A stretch of DNA of 64,000 nt from an uncultured Fluviicola sp. (lineage in GTDB: Bacteria; Bacteroidota; Bacteroidia; Flavobacteriales_D; Crocinitomicaceae). Positions 1 through 10,126 of the stretch are shown here, piece after piece. The stretch lies in NCBI RefSeq assembly GCF_902168135.1, contig NZ_CABHOL010000017.1:62001-126000 (forward strand). The letters are read 5' to 3'. The stretch's first letter is position 1; each line of letters opens with the position of its first letter. The notes beneath the pieces were generated by a model that saw only the letters and a program-made list of their open reading frames with translations, was not told the origin of the DNA and ran no database searches. The translations under genes and the position numbers were made by a program.

Positions 1-472
1 CAGAAACGGTGTCCAGGCTTTCGAAATCCATATCCATTTGTTGTCCCTGGCAGACTTCTATAGCCGTTTCATTGAAACGCTGCAGCAAAAGCGGAAGTCT
101 TTGGTCGGAATAATTTGCCAATTGCTGATAAGCAGCAATGTATAAAGCATCCCCCGAGAGAATGGCAACACTTGGATTCCATTTTTGATGTACCGTCGGT
201 TTTCCGCGTCTAACCGGAGCTTCGTCCATGATATCGTCGTGGATCAGTGAAAAGTTATGAAACAGTTCAAGGCTCAGGGCAGCACAGACACTTTCTTCTT
301 TCGGGGTATTAAAGATCTCGCTGCTCAGCAAAGTGAGTATCGGACGCATCCTTTTTCCTCCCAAAGAGAGAAAATAGCGCAATGGATCAAACAGATTATG
401 CGGTTCGTCGGCCAGCTTCAGACTTGAAATTTCATTTTCAAGATAAGCAGTGTAGTAGGAAAGACCGTTCAT
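1..472 (-). CDS. Polyprenyl synthetase family protein (partial, C-terminus outside window)
   Basis: N-terminal 157 codons of a trans-isoprenyl diphosphate synthase, the enzyme class that condenses isopentenyl diphosphate onto an allylic primer for quinone, carotenoid or lipid-carrier synthesis. The translation contains the GGKRMRP substrate-binding motif and the first Asp-rich Mg-binding motif in LIHDDIMDEAPVRRG, followed by GKPTVH, all in the family's usual order. The ATG at 470-472 overlaps the stop codon of the downstream rmlA gene by one base (TAATG), so the two are probably translationally coupled. Product chain length cannot be judged because the second Asp-rich motif lies outside the window. 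Confidence 0.9.
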   Translation of the reverse strand, partial: MNGLSYYTAYLENEISSLKLADEPHNLFDPLRYFLSLGGKRMRPILTLLSSEIFNTPKEESVCAALSLELFHNFSLIHDDIMDEAPVRRGKPTVHQKWNPSVAILSGDALYIAAYQQLANYSDQRLPLLLQRFNETAIEVCQGQQMDMDFESLDTVS

Positions 473-1335
473 TATTTTTTCAATAATTGCAACAAATAAC
501 TTCCGTAGCCGCTTTTTACGAGAGGTTGAGCAATTTCCTGCAGCTGACTTGCAGAAATAAACCCGTTTCGATAGGCAACTTCTTCAATACAGCCGACTTT
601 CAATCCCTGGCGTTCTTCAATAACCTGTACGAATTGTCCGGCCTGCATCAATGAAGGGAAAGTGCCGGTATCCAGCCAGGCGGTTCCGCGGCTCAAAATG
701 GCAACCTTTAATTTTCCGCGTTTCAGGTATTCCGCATTCACGTCCGTGATTTCGTATTCTCCGCGCGCAGACGGTTTCAGGTTCTTCGCAATCTCTATAA
801 CATCATTATCGTAGAAGTATAATCCGGGAACCGCATAATTCGATTTCGGCTCTGCAGGTTTTTCTTCAATGGAAAGGACATTCATGACCTCATCGAACTC
901 AACCACTCCGTAACGTTCCGGATCGCTCACATGATAAGCATAAACGACACCACCTTTCGGATTTGCATTTTCTTTCAACAATTCATCCATTCCAACTCCG
1001 TAGAAGATATTGTCACCGAGTATCAAAGCTACCGAATCATCTCCGATAAAAGATTCCCCGATCACAAATGCCTGGGCCAGTCCGTTTGGTTCTGCCTGCT
1101 CAGCATAAGAAAAGGAACAGCCTACTTTACTTCCGTCACCTAATAGTTTTTTGAACTGAGGAAGATCATGCGGAGTAGAAATGATCAGGATCTCGCGGAT
1201 TCCCGCAGTCATCAAAATCGATAATGGATAGTAGATCATCGGCTTATCGTAAATCGGCATTAACTGTTTACTGATAGCTAATGTCAACGGATGAAGCCGT
1301 GTTCCGGAACCTCCGGCAAGAATGATTCCTTTCAT
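472..1335 (-). CDS. rmlA: Glucose-1-phosphate thymidylyltransferase RmlA
   Basis: 287 aa, the normal full length for RmlA/RfbA, which makes dTDP-glucose from glucose-1-phosphate and dTTP as the first step to dTDP-rhamnose and related surface sugars. Visible motifs are the nucleotidyltransferase signature [13 protein letters not shown] (residues 6-18), PNGLAQAF (83-90) and the metal-binding GDNIFYG (107-113). No other dTDP-sugar genes are adjacent. It lies 2 bp from the upstream RND-type gene and overlaps the following polyprenyl synthetase start by one base, so the three look like one transcript. rfbA is the alternative symbol. Confidence 0.95.
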   Translation of the reverse strand: MKGIILAGGSGTRLHPLTLAISKQLMPIYDKPMIYYPLSILMTAGIREILIISTPHDLPQFKKLLGDGSKVGCSFSYAEQAEPNGLAQAFVIGESFIGDDSVALILGDNIFYGVGMDELLKENANPKGGVVYAYHVSDPERYGVVEFDEVMNVLSIEEKPAEPKSNYAVPGLYFYDNDVIEIAKNLKPSARGEYEITDVNAEYLKRGKLKVAILSRGTAWLDTGTFPSLMQAGQFVQVIEERQGLKVGCIEEVAYRNGFISASQLQEIAQPLVKSGYGSYLLQLLKK

Positions 1336-1337
1336 GT

Positions 1338-4028
1338 TTAGTCTTCTTTTGGTTCGTTTGACTGATCTTTAGTTTTTTGCTCAGAATCGGGCGTATCGGA
1401 GTTTGAATCTTCTGTTCCTTCGATTGTCAATAAATCCCAGCTTACATCAGAATCTTCGTCGTAAATCTCAAATAAAGGTTCTTCAAACGATTTTGTAGTT
1501 AATCTGCGTTCGTAACTTAAAAGCAAACAAGGAAGTAAGATCAGGTTTGTGAAAAGAGCTACGAAATAGGTAATAGCTGATAAATAACCCAAAGCCTGAG
1601 TTCCTCCGAAATCAGAGAACACGAATACAATGAATCCGAAGAACAGGATTACGGATGTATAAATAATACTCAAACCGGTTTCACGAATAGAAATAGCGAT
1701 GCATTCTTTGAGATCCCATTTTTTCGTTTTCAATTCATGGCGGTAATGTGCCAGGAAGTGGATGGTGTTATCGACCGTAATACCCAAAGCGATCGAGAAG
1801 ATCAACAGGGTAGAAGGTTTTAACGGAATGCCGAAGATTCCCATGATCCCGGCGGTAATTGCCATTGGAATCAAGTTCGGGATCATTGATACAACAACCA
1901 TTCTGAACGAGTAGAACAAGAGTGACATCAATGCGGCGATCGAAATAACTGCAAATACGATACTGGATGTTAAATTGCTTACCAGGTATTTTGTTCCTTC
2001 GGATGCTACAACAGATGTTCCGGTCAATGTTATGTCGTAGTATTCCTTATCTATCGCTTCACGAAGTTTTTTCTTGAAAGCTGGTTTGTTGAAATACTTT
2101 CTCACTAATTCGGGATCGGAATCGAAAGCGTACTGCTTTTTATCATCTCCGTTTGATAGAATAGCTGTAAGGTTGTTGTATACCCCGCTCGATAATTCAA
2201 AGATAGAATCGATGTATTCTTTTTTACCTTTCTGATAGTTGGAATAATACTTCTCCAGCAAAGGTTTATCCGGGTTCATAATGCTGTCGATACGATGTTC
2301 GATCAGATGGACCTGGTCTTCTACTTCATAAGATCCCAAATCTTTCATGGAAGTTCTTACGCGCAGAATATGATTGGTTGTATCTACCAATTCTTTGATC
2401 GATAAAGTCGAATTATTGGTTGTCGTAGACAAATTCTTTAAGTATGCATTCAAACGCAGCTTATCCTTTGTAGCGAAGATCTTATATTGTTCCGGATTGT
2501 TATTGTAGTAAGCCATGTTGACTACCTTCACAAAATCCACAATGGAAAGACTTTTGGCAAACAGGGTATCCCGGTCAAGCATTTCCTGAACCTGTTCCAC
2601 ACTCTGCATGGTATTCTTACCGAATAAACGCCCTTTTTCTTTGTAATCGATCAATACTTCAAAGGGAACTGCTCCGCCGAAATTGGCTTCCATGAATTGG
2701 ATATCTTTCAGGATAGGATCTTTTGCCGGAAGGTCTCCGGTAATATTCCCGGTAACTTTCATGAAGAAAATCCCTATACCTGTTCCAATAGTCAAAAGAA
2801 TAGTGATGACATAAACTGTTCGGCGGTTGTGTGTCGTAATATGGACAAGTTTTTCCAGGAACTTCACAGCGGCTTTGCGGTCAAGATGTTTTAAGTGGCG
2901 GGATTTCGGTTGTTTTGAAAAAGACGCAAAAATCGGGATCAAACACAGGGATACCACATAACATAACATGATGTTTACCGATGAGATAACTCCGAACTCG
3001 AAAAACTTCGTAGAACTTGTAAAGAGAAAGGTCATGAAACCGATTGCAGTGGTTACGTTTGTCAACCACATTGCTGTTCCTGTTTTACGAATTACCTGGG
3101 TCAGTGCTTTGATCTTATTCCCATGCTGTTTGAACTCGTAATGGTATTTATTAAAGAGGTAAATACAGTTCGGTATCCCGATAACGATCATCAGCGGAGG
3201 AATCAAGGCCATCATGATCGAAATGTTGTAATTGAACAAACCTATCGTTCCCATCGCCCAGATTACTGTAACTGCAACCACAAGCAGACTGATGAGTGTT
3301 ACACGCACAGAACGGAAGAAGAAGTACATGATCCCGAAGGAAATCAGCATAGAAAGAACAACAAACAAGTACATTTCGCTCATTACCCGTTTCCCGATCA
3401 ATACACGCATATGGGGCAAACCGGCGAAATGGATCTCATTGAATTTCTTATCGTAAGATTTTGCCAGTTCTTCAATTTGAATAACCACTTTCTGCTTCTC
3501 TTTATCAATCAAAAAGTTTTCATCAAGAGTCACCATCATCAAACTAACATGCGCAGAATCATTGTACATGACACCATTGTAGATCGGGTTTCTGCGGATC
3601 TCGCTTTTGATTTGCTCAATGGATTTCTCTTTAAAAGAAACATCGGAGAAGATCGGTTTGATGATGAATTGACTGTTGGCAGTATCATTAATCAGGTTAA
3701 AGAGCTTAGCTTCTGAGATTACTGAAATTACTCCGTCGATTTGAAGAATGGAATCTCCCAGGTTTTTCCACAATAGAAACTTTTCTTTGCTATACAGATC
3801 TTTATCTTTGATCGCAATAATCAGTGCAGATCCATCTTCCCCGAACATTTTCTTGAAATTCAGGTACGTGACCTGTGTTGGACTTTCTTTCGGAAGCATG
3901 TTTCCATACTTGTTATCGATCTTCAAACCAGTCAGTGCATAGTAACCAAAAAGCACGGTCAGCAATGCCATGATAGCAAGGATAATAAAACGGTTTCTCA
4001 GAATGATATTGGCTATTCTATTCCACAT
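1338..4028 (-). CDS. RND superfamily exporter of MMPL type
   Basis: 896 aa inner-membrane protein. A single N-terminal membrane segment is followed by a large soluble loop and a membrane block near residues 215-390, then a second loop and a second block near 690-830. This two-times-(1+5) helix layout is that of hydrophobe/amphiphile transporters of the MMPL/Patched-like branch. The last 60 or so residues are an acidic soluble tail rich in Asp, Glu and Ser. Substrate is unknown; family members move lipids, hopanoids or sterol-like compounds, and the neighbouring polyprenyl synthetase makes an isoprenoid-related substrate an open possibility (inference). No membrane-fusion or outer-membrane partner is nearby. 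Confidence 0.85.
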   Translation of the reverse strand: MWNRIANIILRNRFIILAIMALLTVLFGYYALTGLKIDNKYGNMLPKESPTQVTYLNFKKMFGEDGSALIIAIKDKDLYSKEKFLLWKNLGDSILQIDGVISVISEAKLFNLINDTANSQFIIKPIFSDVSFKEKSIEQIKSEIRRNPIYNGVMYNDSAHVSLMMVTLDENFLIDKEKQKVVIQIEELAKSYDKKFNEIHFAGLPHMRVLIGKRVMSEMYLFVVLSMLISFGIMYFFFRSVRVTLISLLVVAVTVIWAMGTIGLFNYNISIMMALIPPLMIVIGIPNCIYLFNKYHYEFKQHGNKIKALTQVIRKTGTAMWLTNVTTAIGFMTFLFTSSTKFFEFGVISSVNIMLCYVVSLCLIPIFASFSKQPKSRHLKHLDRKAAVKFLEKLVHITTHNRRTVYVITILLTIGTGIGIFFMKVTGNITGDLPAKDPILKDIQFMEANFGGAVPFEVLIDYKEKGRLFGKNTMQSVEQVQEMLDRDTLFAKSLSIVDFVKVVNMAYYNNNPEQYKIFATKDKLRLNAYLKNLSTTTNNSTLSIKELVDTTNHILRVRTSMKDLGSYEVEDQVHLIEHRIDSIMNPDKPLLEKYYSNYQKGKKEYIDSIFELSSGVYNNLTAILSNGDDKKQYAFDSDPELVRKYFNKPAFKKKLREAIDKEYYDITLTGTSVVASEGTKYLVSNLTSSIVFAVISIAALMSLLFYSFRMVVVSMIPNLIPMAITAGIMGIFGIPLKPSTLLIFSIALGITVDNTIHFLAHYRHELKTKKWDLKECIAISIRETGLSIIYTSVILFFGFIVFVFSDFGGTQALGYLSAITYFVALFTNLILLPCLLLSYERRLTTKSFEEPLFEIYDEDSDVSWDLLTIEGTEDSNSDTPDSEQKTKDQSNEPKED

Positions 4029-4222
4029 ATCTCTTTAGTTTTTTATTTTTTAGCAGCCCGGATCATAACGGGTCTGTTTTGTTGTTACTTTTTGGTGGTT
4101 TGGTTGCTTCTGATTCTTTTTGTCACTTCTATTGAGCTGCTAACACTTGCTTTTACAGAATATCGAAACCAGTACTCATGACTGCACTAACGCTTGTCTT
4201 TTGTCGAAAGCAGTGCTTTCTC

Positions 4223-6253
4223 TTACTTCAAATAAGTGTTTAACCAGTCAAAAAATTCCCTGTTCCACAAAATGCTGTTCTGTGGTTTGGTTACCCAATG
4301 CCCTTCATCCGGAAAATAAAGGAACTTACTCGGGATTCCTTTCAGCTGAAGTACTTGAAATGCCTGCATTCCTTCTGATTCCGGAACACGGAAGTCTTTT
4401 CCGCCGTGGATAACAAGCATGGGGGTATTCCATTTATCCACCAGTTTGTGAGGACTATTTTTTGCATACAATTCTTTGTTCTCCGGCAGCCAGTATGGTC
4501 CGCCTATATCCCAGTTAGCAAAGAATAATTCTTCGGTGGTTCCGTACCAGCTTTCCAGGTTGAATAATCCGCAGTGGGAGATAAATGCCTTGAAACGGTT
4601 TTCATGGATTCCTGCCAGGTAGTAAACGGAATATCCTCCGTAACTTGCTCCGACTGCCCCAAGTTTGTCTTTGTTGATGGCAGGTATCTGGGCCACGCAG
4701 CTGTCGGTTGCTGTCAGGTAATCACGCATAGCCTGACCGCCCCAATCTTTCGAAATAGCATCGTTCCATTCCTGTCCGAATCCGGGTAAACCTCTCCTGT
4801 TCGGTGCGATAACGATGTATCCCTGGGAAGCCATCAGGCGGAAATTCCAGCGGTAAGAGAAAAATTGGGAAACAGGACTTTGCGGTCCCCCCTGGCAATA
4901 AAGCAATGCAGGATATTTCTTAGCCGGATCGTAATCCGGCGGGTAGATGACCCAGGTAAGCATTTTTTTTCCATCTGTGGTTGTGATCCATTTTTCCTGA
5001 ACTGTTGGTTCTGCAATTCCATTCAACTCTTCTTTGTTGGCATGGGTTAATTGTTCCATTAAGTTTGTTTTCGGAGTGAATATCCAAACATCCGTCGGAT
5101 GGATCATGTCCTGTTTTTCAAGCAGAATGCGGTCTTTCATGACGCTGAAGCTCACATAATCGCAGCGGTCAAAAGTCAATTGCTGGATCTTTCCTGTTTT
5201 TATATCAATGGAATATAATTGCTTGGTAGCTTTTGTCGTTGCAGTAAAGTAAATGATCTCTTTGGAAGGATGCCATGCAAATTCATTCACACTTAAATCA
5301 ATGCTTGCGGTCAAATCTTTCTCTTGTCTGCTTTCCAGGTCCATGATTCGGATACGGTTCTTGTCTGCTTCGAACCCGTCTTTTTCCATACTCAGCCAGG
5401 CAAGGGTTTTTCCGGTAAAGTTGACAGCAGGATTGGTATCGTAACCTTTGTGGGCTGAAGATAAAATCGTGGTGATCTTGTCTGAAGTACGGTATGCGTA
5501 GATCTCGGAATTTGTAGATTGAGCAAAAGTCTTTCCGGCCATTTTTTTGGTCGAGTAGAAGATAGTTTGTCCGTCTTTACTGAAGCAAACGCTTTCAATT
5601 CCACCGAAAGGACCGGTTACTGAAGGATAGTTTTCAGCAGCCATTACATCTGCTTTTTTAGTGAATTTTCCTTCGGCGGAAGCTTCATACCAGTATAAAT
5701 GAGGTACTTCGGCAGAAGACCATTGGTTCCAATGGCGGTACATCAGGTCTGTTTCCAGTCTTCCGGAAGTTTGCGGAAGGTCCGGGTATTTGTCTTTGAT
5801 CGTTTGTTTGATCTTTAAGGGCTCTAATGTGACAAATCGCTTTCCGTCGGGACTTAAAGCAATACCTTCAACTTGTGTTGTTCCGAAATTGTGAAGTACT
5901 TTGATTGCTTTCGTGGACGGATTCAGACTTTTCAATTCGATATCGGAACCTGCAGCCTGAAGGAATACCAATTGGTTTTCTGCGTTCCATATAAAATTCC
6001 AGGCCCCGTCAAGATCTAAAGTGCTTGTTTTACCGGTTTTTAACTCGACTAAGAAAGTACCCGTTTTTCCTTTGTTGATTGTATAATCTGTTTTGGTACT
6101 TTGATAGAGCATCCATTCTTCGTTGGATGAACCGATTGTTCCTGAAATTCGATTGAGAGACCACAATTTTTCAGGAGTAAATTCTTGCGCTTTTGCCTGA
6201 AATAGTACAAGAGCGCCCGCAATCAGCGCCAGGAAAATAGAACTTTTACCCAT
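4223..6253 (-). CDS. S9 family peptidase (prolyl oligopeptidase/DPP type), secreted
   Basis: 676 aa from the preferred start. It has an N-terminal WD40/PD40-like beta-propeller (roughly 30-400) and a C-terminal alpha/beta hydrolase. The catalytic triad is readable: Ser in GASYGGYS (about residue 537), Asp in GGKDFRV (about 620) and His in DEGHW (about 652), with GGPQSPVSQ forming the oxyanion region. The frame opens upstream at 6295, but the ATG at 6251-6253 gives a clean signal peptide (MGKSSIFLALIAGALVLFQA, then KAQ), so I use it. Probable role is periplasmic or extracellular cleavage of short peptides. The 194 bp after its stop hold no gene and no convincing terminator. Confidence 0.9.
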   Translation of the reverse strand: MGKSSIFLALIAGALVLFQAKAQEFTPEKLWSLNRISGTIGSSNEEWMLYQSTKTDYTINKGKTGTFLVELKTGKTSTLDLDGAWNFIWNAENQLVFLQAAGSDIELKSLNPSTKAIKVLHNFGTTQVEGIALSPDGKRFVTLEPLKIKQTIKDKYPDLPQTSGRLETDLMYRHWNQWSSAEVPHLYWYEASAEGKFTKKADVMAAENYPSVTGPFGGIESVCFSKDGQTIFYSTKKMAGKTFAQSTNSEIYAYRTSDKITTILSSAHKGYDTNPAVNFTGKTLAWLSMEKDGFEADKNRIRIMDLESRQEKDLTASIDLSVNEFAWHPSKEIIYFTATTKATKQLYSIDIKTGKIQQLTFDRCDYVSFSVMKDRILLEKQDMIHPTDVWIFTPKTNLMEQLTHANKEELNGIAEPTVQEKWITTTDGKKMLTWVIYPPDYDPAKKYPALLYCQGGPQSPVSQFFSYRWNFRLMASQGYIVIAPNRRGLPGFGQEWNDAISKDWGGQAMRDYLTATDSCVAQIPAINKDKLGAVGASYGGYSVYYLAGIHENRFKAFISHCGLFNLESWYGTTEELFFANWDIGGPYWLPENKELYAKNSPHKLVDKWNTPMLVIHGGKDFRVPESEGMQAFQVLQLKGIPSKFLYFPDEGHWVTKPQNSILWNREFFDWLNTYLK

Positions 6254-6332
6254 TAGCTTTTTTTCAAGTTGCTCAAAAATACCTAAAAAAGTCAATTTGG
6301 GGACTATAAAAGTGCAGGAAATACGGGTTTAA

Positions 6333-6539
6333 CTAGGATTTAACCTTTGCTTTCTTACGGCTGTAACTGTTTCGTATGTAGACATAGCTAAACACAAAGA
6401 GTGCAACAATTCCGGTAAAAATTAATGTATTGGAAAGAATATCAGGCAGTGAATAAGAGCGCGAACTGGAATAGAAAAGCGAATTAATGGCTGCCAATGA
6501 AATGATGAGTGTTCTCTGAAATCGTTTTATTCGAATCAT
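6333..6539 (-). CDS. Small predicted membrane protein, unknown function
   Basis: 68 codons from the ATG at 6537-6539; an in-frame TTG six bases further out is less likely. A basic N-terminus (MIRIKRFQRT) leads into a hydrophobic stretch, a Ser-rich linker and a second clear transmembrane segment (LIFTGIVALFVFSYVYI), ending in a Lys/Arg-rich tail. This two-helix, positive-inside layout is plausible for a real small membrane protein, but I recognise no family. It lies 80 bp upstream of the S9 peptidase on the same strand. Confidence 0.45.
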   Translation of the reverse strand: MIRIKRFQRTLIISLAAINSLFYSSSRSYSLPDILSNTLIFTGIVALFVFSYVYIRNSYSRKKAKVKS

Positions 6540-6785
6540 AGACAAACTGTTTTGAACTAATTTAATTAAAAAATGATTTGATAATCAGATAAGTTAATAA
6601 ATAAACAAAATAGATCTGAACTTTCGGAGTTATACACTGTATTGTCAAAAAATCACATGCTATGAAATCGAAATCAATCCGATATACTATTCCGGAACCT
6701 TGAGAAAATTGAGTGTCCGGGAAAATAAAGAGTGGTCCGTTTGAACCATTTTTCGACCGGGTTGTAAGCTACTAAAAACGAAGCC

Positions 6786-7484
6786 ATGAGACCGAAGAAA
6801 ATAAACTATAGAATCGAAGAGCCTTGTCATGCAGACTGGGACCAGATGAAGCCCGAAGCACAAGGTCGTTTTTGTTCTTCATGCAGTAAAACAGTGGTCG
6901 ATTTCAGTACAATGTCTGATTTCTCCATTGTGAATTACCTGGAGAATAATAAGCACCAATCTGTTTGCGGTCGTTTTGGGGAAGAGCAATTGGCTAAAAC
7001 ATACCTGTTTGCGAAACCTCATCAATCGGTATTTTCTTTTGATCTGAAAGCAGTTGCTTTGGGATTGGCTTTGAGTACATTTTCGGCCCTTCCTTCTCAG
7101 GCACAAACTTCCACACCCATTGAACATCATGACTCCATCAACGATCCGCGGGTACTGATCCAGGGTGCAGTTGCGATCTCATACGATCACAGCAACGAAA
7201 AATTTGTAAATGGAAAAGTGAAGTTGAACGGGAAAAAAGTAAGTGAAATCAAAGTTACTTTGGTGGATGGAAATGCCGTTGTATTATCCACCATCGAGAT
7301 TCCTAAAAATGGAGTGTTTAAAATTCCTTTGGATTGGGCTAAGAATCCGGCTTCTATCCGCATTAGTGCCTCCGGGTATCAAACTGAGACGGTTTATTTC
7401 AGTAATCACCAGTCTTTGGGGGATTTGACTGTTACTTTGTACGAACGCCCTATGAAAATGGGGAAAGTTGTTTCTGATAGATAA
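6786..7484 (+). CDS. Cys-motif / CarboxypepD_reg-like protein, copy 1 of a tandem pair
   Basis: 232 aa. The N-terminal 60 residues carry a conserved Cys pattern, PCHADW...GRFCSSCSKTVVDFS...VCGRF, seen in many Bacteroidota proteins and resembling a small zinc-ribbon-like module. A hydrophobic segment (about 75-100, AVALGLALSTFSALPSQAQ) looks like a membrane helix or internal signal with a possible cleavage after AQA. The rest is beta-rich and resembles a carboxypeptidase-regulatory-like domain (VKLNGKKVSEIKVTLVDGN, then SIRISASGYQTETVYF). So the Cys module would face the cytoplasm and the beta domain the periplasm (inference). The next gene is a 15-bp-spaced paralogue. Function unknown. Confidence 0.8.
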   Translation: MRPKKINYRIEEPCHADWDQMKPEAQGRFCSSCSKTVVDFSTMSDFSIVNYLENNKHQSVCGRFGEEQLAKTYLFAKPHQSVFSFDLKAVALGLALSTFSALPSQAQTSTPIEHHDSINDPRVLIQGAVAISYDHSNEKFVNGKVKLNGKKVSEIKVTLVDGNAVVLSTIEIPKNGVFKIPLDWAKNPASIRISASGYQTETVYFSNHQSLGDLTVTLYERPMKMGKVVSDR

Positions 7485-7499
7485 TCAAAAAGGTTGGCC

Positions 7500-8198
7500 A
7501 TGAAGATGAAATCCGTTAAATACAGCATTGAAGATCCTTGTCACGAGGACTGGGACCAAATGAAACCGGAAGCAAAAGGCCGTTTTTGTGAGGCTTGCAG
7601 CAAGACCGTGGTCGATTTTAGTTCCATGTCGGATTTTTCCATTGTCAGTTACCTGGAAGCTAAAAAGAATGAAGCTGTTTGTGGCAGATTTCGCCCGGAC
7701 CAAATGAATAAAACGTATTTGTTTCCGAAACCTCATCATGGATTTTCATTTGATCTCAAAGCAGTTGCATTAGGTCTGGCTTTAAGTACTTTTTCCGCTA
7801 TTCATACGGATGCTCAGGTAACGCCGGTCGATACCACAAAGGTGATTTACCAGGAGCCCCTTGACGGATTGGTGAGTTTCACCGAATACTATGACCATTC
7901 GGATGAGAAATTTGTGAGCGGTACCATTTTGGTTGACGGGAAAGGCTATAATTTGGTGACCATTCAGCTGCTGGATAATAATGGAAAGGAAATTACGAAA
8001 GTAATACCTTCTGAAAACGGGAAATTTACTATTCCTCTGGATTGGATTAAAAATCCTGCATCACTGTACATCATCGGCGAAGGATTGATTTCATCTACGA
8101 TTTTGTTTCAGGAAGAAAAGTCGATTCATGACCTGAAGATTACGCTTTATCAAAAAGAAGTCATGCTGAAAGGCGATATCAGGTCCGATTATAAATAA
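7500..8198 (+). CDS. Cys-motif / CarboxypepD_reg-like protein, copy 2 of a tandem pair
   Basis: 232 aa from the ATG at 7500. An in-frame TTG at 7494 was rejected because starting at 7500 puts the first Cys at residue 14, exactly as in copy 1. It shares with copy 1 the PCHEDWDQMKPEAKGRFC segment, the second Cys pair, SKTVVDFSSMSDFSIV and VCGRF, the hydrophobic AVALGLALSTFSA stretch and the beta-rich C-terminus. The two are clear tandem duplicates and probably one transcript ending at the strong terminator at 8228-8256. Divergence is highest in the periplasmic half, which suggests different ligands or partners (inference). Confidence 0.82.
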   Translation: MKMKSVKYSIEDPCHEDWDQMKPEAKGRFCEACSKTVVDFSSMSDFSIVSYLEAKKNEAVCGRFRPDQMNKTYLFPKPHHGFSFDLKAVALGLALSTFSAIHTDAQVTPVDTTKVIYQEPLDGLVSFTEYYDHSDEKFVSGTILVDGKGYNLVTIQLLDNNGKEITKVIPSENGKFTIPLDWIKNPASLYIIGEGLISSTILFQEEKSIHDLKITLYQKEVMLKGDIRSDYK

Positions 8199-8227
8199 GT
8201 TCTACCAACAACCTCAAATATGAAAAA

Positions 8228-8256
8228 GGGGCGTCTCGGTTTAACTGAGACGCCCC
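8228..8256. terminator. Strong bidirectional terminator
   Basis: Perfect 10-bp GC-rich stem GGGGCGTCTC / GAGACGCCCC around a 9-nt loop. It is followed on the plus strand by a T-rich run and on the minus strand by CCTTTTTCAT. It lies between the convergent Cys-motif gene pair and glmS, so it can stop both. Confidence 0.9.
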
Positions 8257-8278
8257 TACTTATTTTATTTTTCATTAC

Positions 8279-10123
8279 TTACTCTACAGTAACCGACTTC
8301 GCTAAGTTTCTTGGTTGATCTACGTTGCAATTTCTCATAACCGCAATGTGGTAGCTCAGTAACTGGAACGGAATCGTTGCCAGGATAGGAACCAGGTGTT
8401 CGTCCGTATCCGGAATTTCGATCACGTGGTCTGCCATTGCTTTCACATCTGTATCGCCTTCGGTTACGATGGCAATGATCTTTCCTTTACGCGCTTTTAC
8501 TTCCTGGATGTTGCTTACTACTTTTTCGTAAGAAGTTCCTTTGGTTGCGATAACGAAAACCGGCATTTCCTCATCGATCAAAGCGATAGGTCCGTGTTTC
8601 ATTTCTGCTGCCGGATATCCTTCCGCGTGGATGTAGGAAATTTCTTTCAATTTCAAAGCTCCTTCCAATGCAACCGGGAATGAGCTTCCTCTTCCCAGGT
8701 AAAGTGCGTTGTTAGCATCCTTGTAGATCTTCGAAATTTCTTCGATCTCTGCATTACGTTCCAATACACGTTTTACTTTCTCGGGAATTACCTCCAGTTC
8801 GGAAAGCATCGTTCTGAATTTCGATTCGCTTAAAGTTCCTTTTTTGTGAGCCAAAGAAAGTGCCATCAACGTAAGAACAGTTACCTGCGCCGTAAACGCT
8901 TTGGTAGAAGCCACACCGATTTCAGGTCCGGCATGTGTATATGAACCCGCATCTGTAATACGTGAAATGGAAGATCCCACCACGTTACAAATCCCAAGGA
9001 TGGTTGCTCCTTTGGATTTTGCCAATTCCAATGCTGCTAATGTGTCCGCGGTTTCACCGGATTGGGAAACAGCAATAACGATATCATTTTCGTTAATGAT
9101 CGGGTTTCGGTACCTGAATTCGGATGCGTACTCCACTTCGACATTGATTCTTGCCAGGTCCTCAAATAAGTACTCTCCGACCAAACAAGCATGCCAGGAA
9201 GTTCCGCAGGCAACCATTACAATGCGCTGGGCATTGATCATTTTTTGCTCGTAATCTTTTACTCCGCCTAAAGAAACCCATCCTTCGGAAGCATTCAGAC
9301 GTCCCCGGAAACAATCTTTGATGGAACGAGGCTGTTCGTGGATCTCTTTCAGCATGAAATGCTCGTATCCGCCCTTTTCAAGAGTTTCCAACTGCATTTC
9401 CAATTCCTGAACGTAAGGTGTTTTCGGCTGGTTACGCAGGTTGGTAATGTTCAATCCTGTTTTCAGGTCTACCACTGCGATTTCTTCATCCTCCAGGTAA
9501 ACAACCTGGTTGGTGTATTCGATGATCGGAGTGGCGTCTGAAGCCAGGTAGAAATCGTTTTCTTTCCCGATCCCTACAACCAGCGGAGAACTTTTTCGGG
9601 CCGCGATCAATTGGTTCGGATTGTCTGCAGAAATGACAACAATTGCGTAAGCACCGATCACATTTTGCAATGCCATGCGAACTGCTTCAGCCAAATCCAC
9701 TTTTTCTTTCTTTTGGATATCGTCGATCAAATGCACCAATACTTCTGTATCTGTCTGACTTCTGAAATGATATCCGCGAACGATCAGCTCTTCTTTTAAG
9801 CTGTTATAGTTTTCAATGATCCCGTTATGGATCAAAGCAATTTTTTCATCATTGGAATAATGCGGATGTGCGTTGATGTCATTCGGAGCTCCGTGGGTTG
9901 CCCAACGCGTATGACCAATTCCGGCATGACCAGCCAGGTTTTTGCCTGCTGCAAATTCTTCCAGGTTGGATACTTTTCCCTGACGTTTGTATAAATTCAC
10001 TTTCCCGGAGTCCAGTAATGCAATTCCAGCACTATCATATCCACGATACTCCAATCGCTTTAATCCCTTAATTAAAATAGGGTAAGCTTCTTTCTTCCCA
10101 ATATATGCTACAATTCCACACAT
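8279..10123 (-). CDS. glmS: Glutamine--fructose-6-phosphate aminotransferase (isomerizing) GlmS
   Basis: 614 aa, full length. It makes glucosamine-6-phosphate from fructose-6-phosphate and glutamine, the entry to peptidoglycan and LPS amino sugars. The start MCGIVAYIG supplies the nucleophile Cys2 of the N-terminal glutaminase; RGYDSAG and HTRWATHG are further glutaminase signatures. Two SIS sugar-isomerase domains follow (CGTSWHAC, SQSGETADT, GRGSSFPVALEGALKLKE), and the C-terminus ends in the typical NLAKSVTVE. The start lies 3 bp after the DUF4270 lipoprotein gene, making glmS the last gene of a three-gene operon from the promoter at 12325-12355. No glmS ribozyme is apparent. Confidence 0.97.
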   Translation of the reverse strand: MCGIVAYIGKKEAYPILIKGLKRLEYRGYDSAGIALLDSGKVNLYKRQGKVSNLEEFAAGKNLAGHAGIGHTRWATHGAPNDINAHPHYSNDEKIALIHNGIIENYNSLKEELIVRGYHFRSQTDTEVLVHLIDDIQKKEKVDLAEAVRMALQNVIGAYAIVVISADNPNQLIAARKSSPLVVGIGKENDFYLASDATPIIEYTNQVVYLEDEEIAVVDLKTGLNITNLRNQPKTPYVQELEMQLETLEKGGYEHFMLKEIHEQPRSIKDCFRGRLNASEGWVSLGGVKDYEQKMINAQRIVMVACGTSWHACLVGEYLFEDLARINVEVEYASEFRYRNPIINENDIVIAVSQSGETADTLAALELAKSKGATILGICNVVGSSISRITDAGSYTHAGPEIGVASTKAFTAQVTVLTLMALSLAHKKGTLSESKFRTMLSELEVIPEKVKRVLERNAEIEEISKIYKDANNALYLGRGSSFPVALEGALKLKEISYIHAEGYPAAEMKHGPIALIDEEMPVFVIATKGTSYEKVVSNIQEVKARKGKIIAIVTEGDTDVKAMADHVIEIPDTDEHLVPILATIPFQLLSYHIAVMRNCNVDQPRNLAKSVTVE

Positions 10124-10126
10124 AGT

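Noticed and set aside
3123-3716. 197-codon open frame on the plus strand
   Set aside because: It lies wholly antisense within the RND exporter gene, has low-complexity His/Asn/Arg composition and no start context; it is a shadow of the real gene.
4029-4222. Hairpin GAAAGCAGTGCTTTC (4206-4220) as terminator of the S9 peptidase gene
   Set aside because: The stem is short and no T-run follows on the minus strand; I could not support a terminator.
10124-10126. glmS ribozyme upstream of glmS
   Set aside because: Only 3 bp separate glmS from the preceding gene, leaving no room for a ribozyme.
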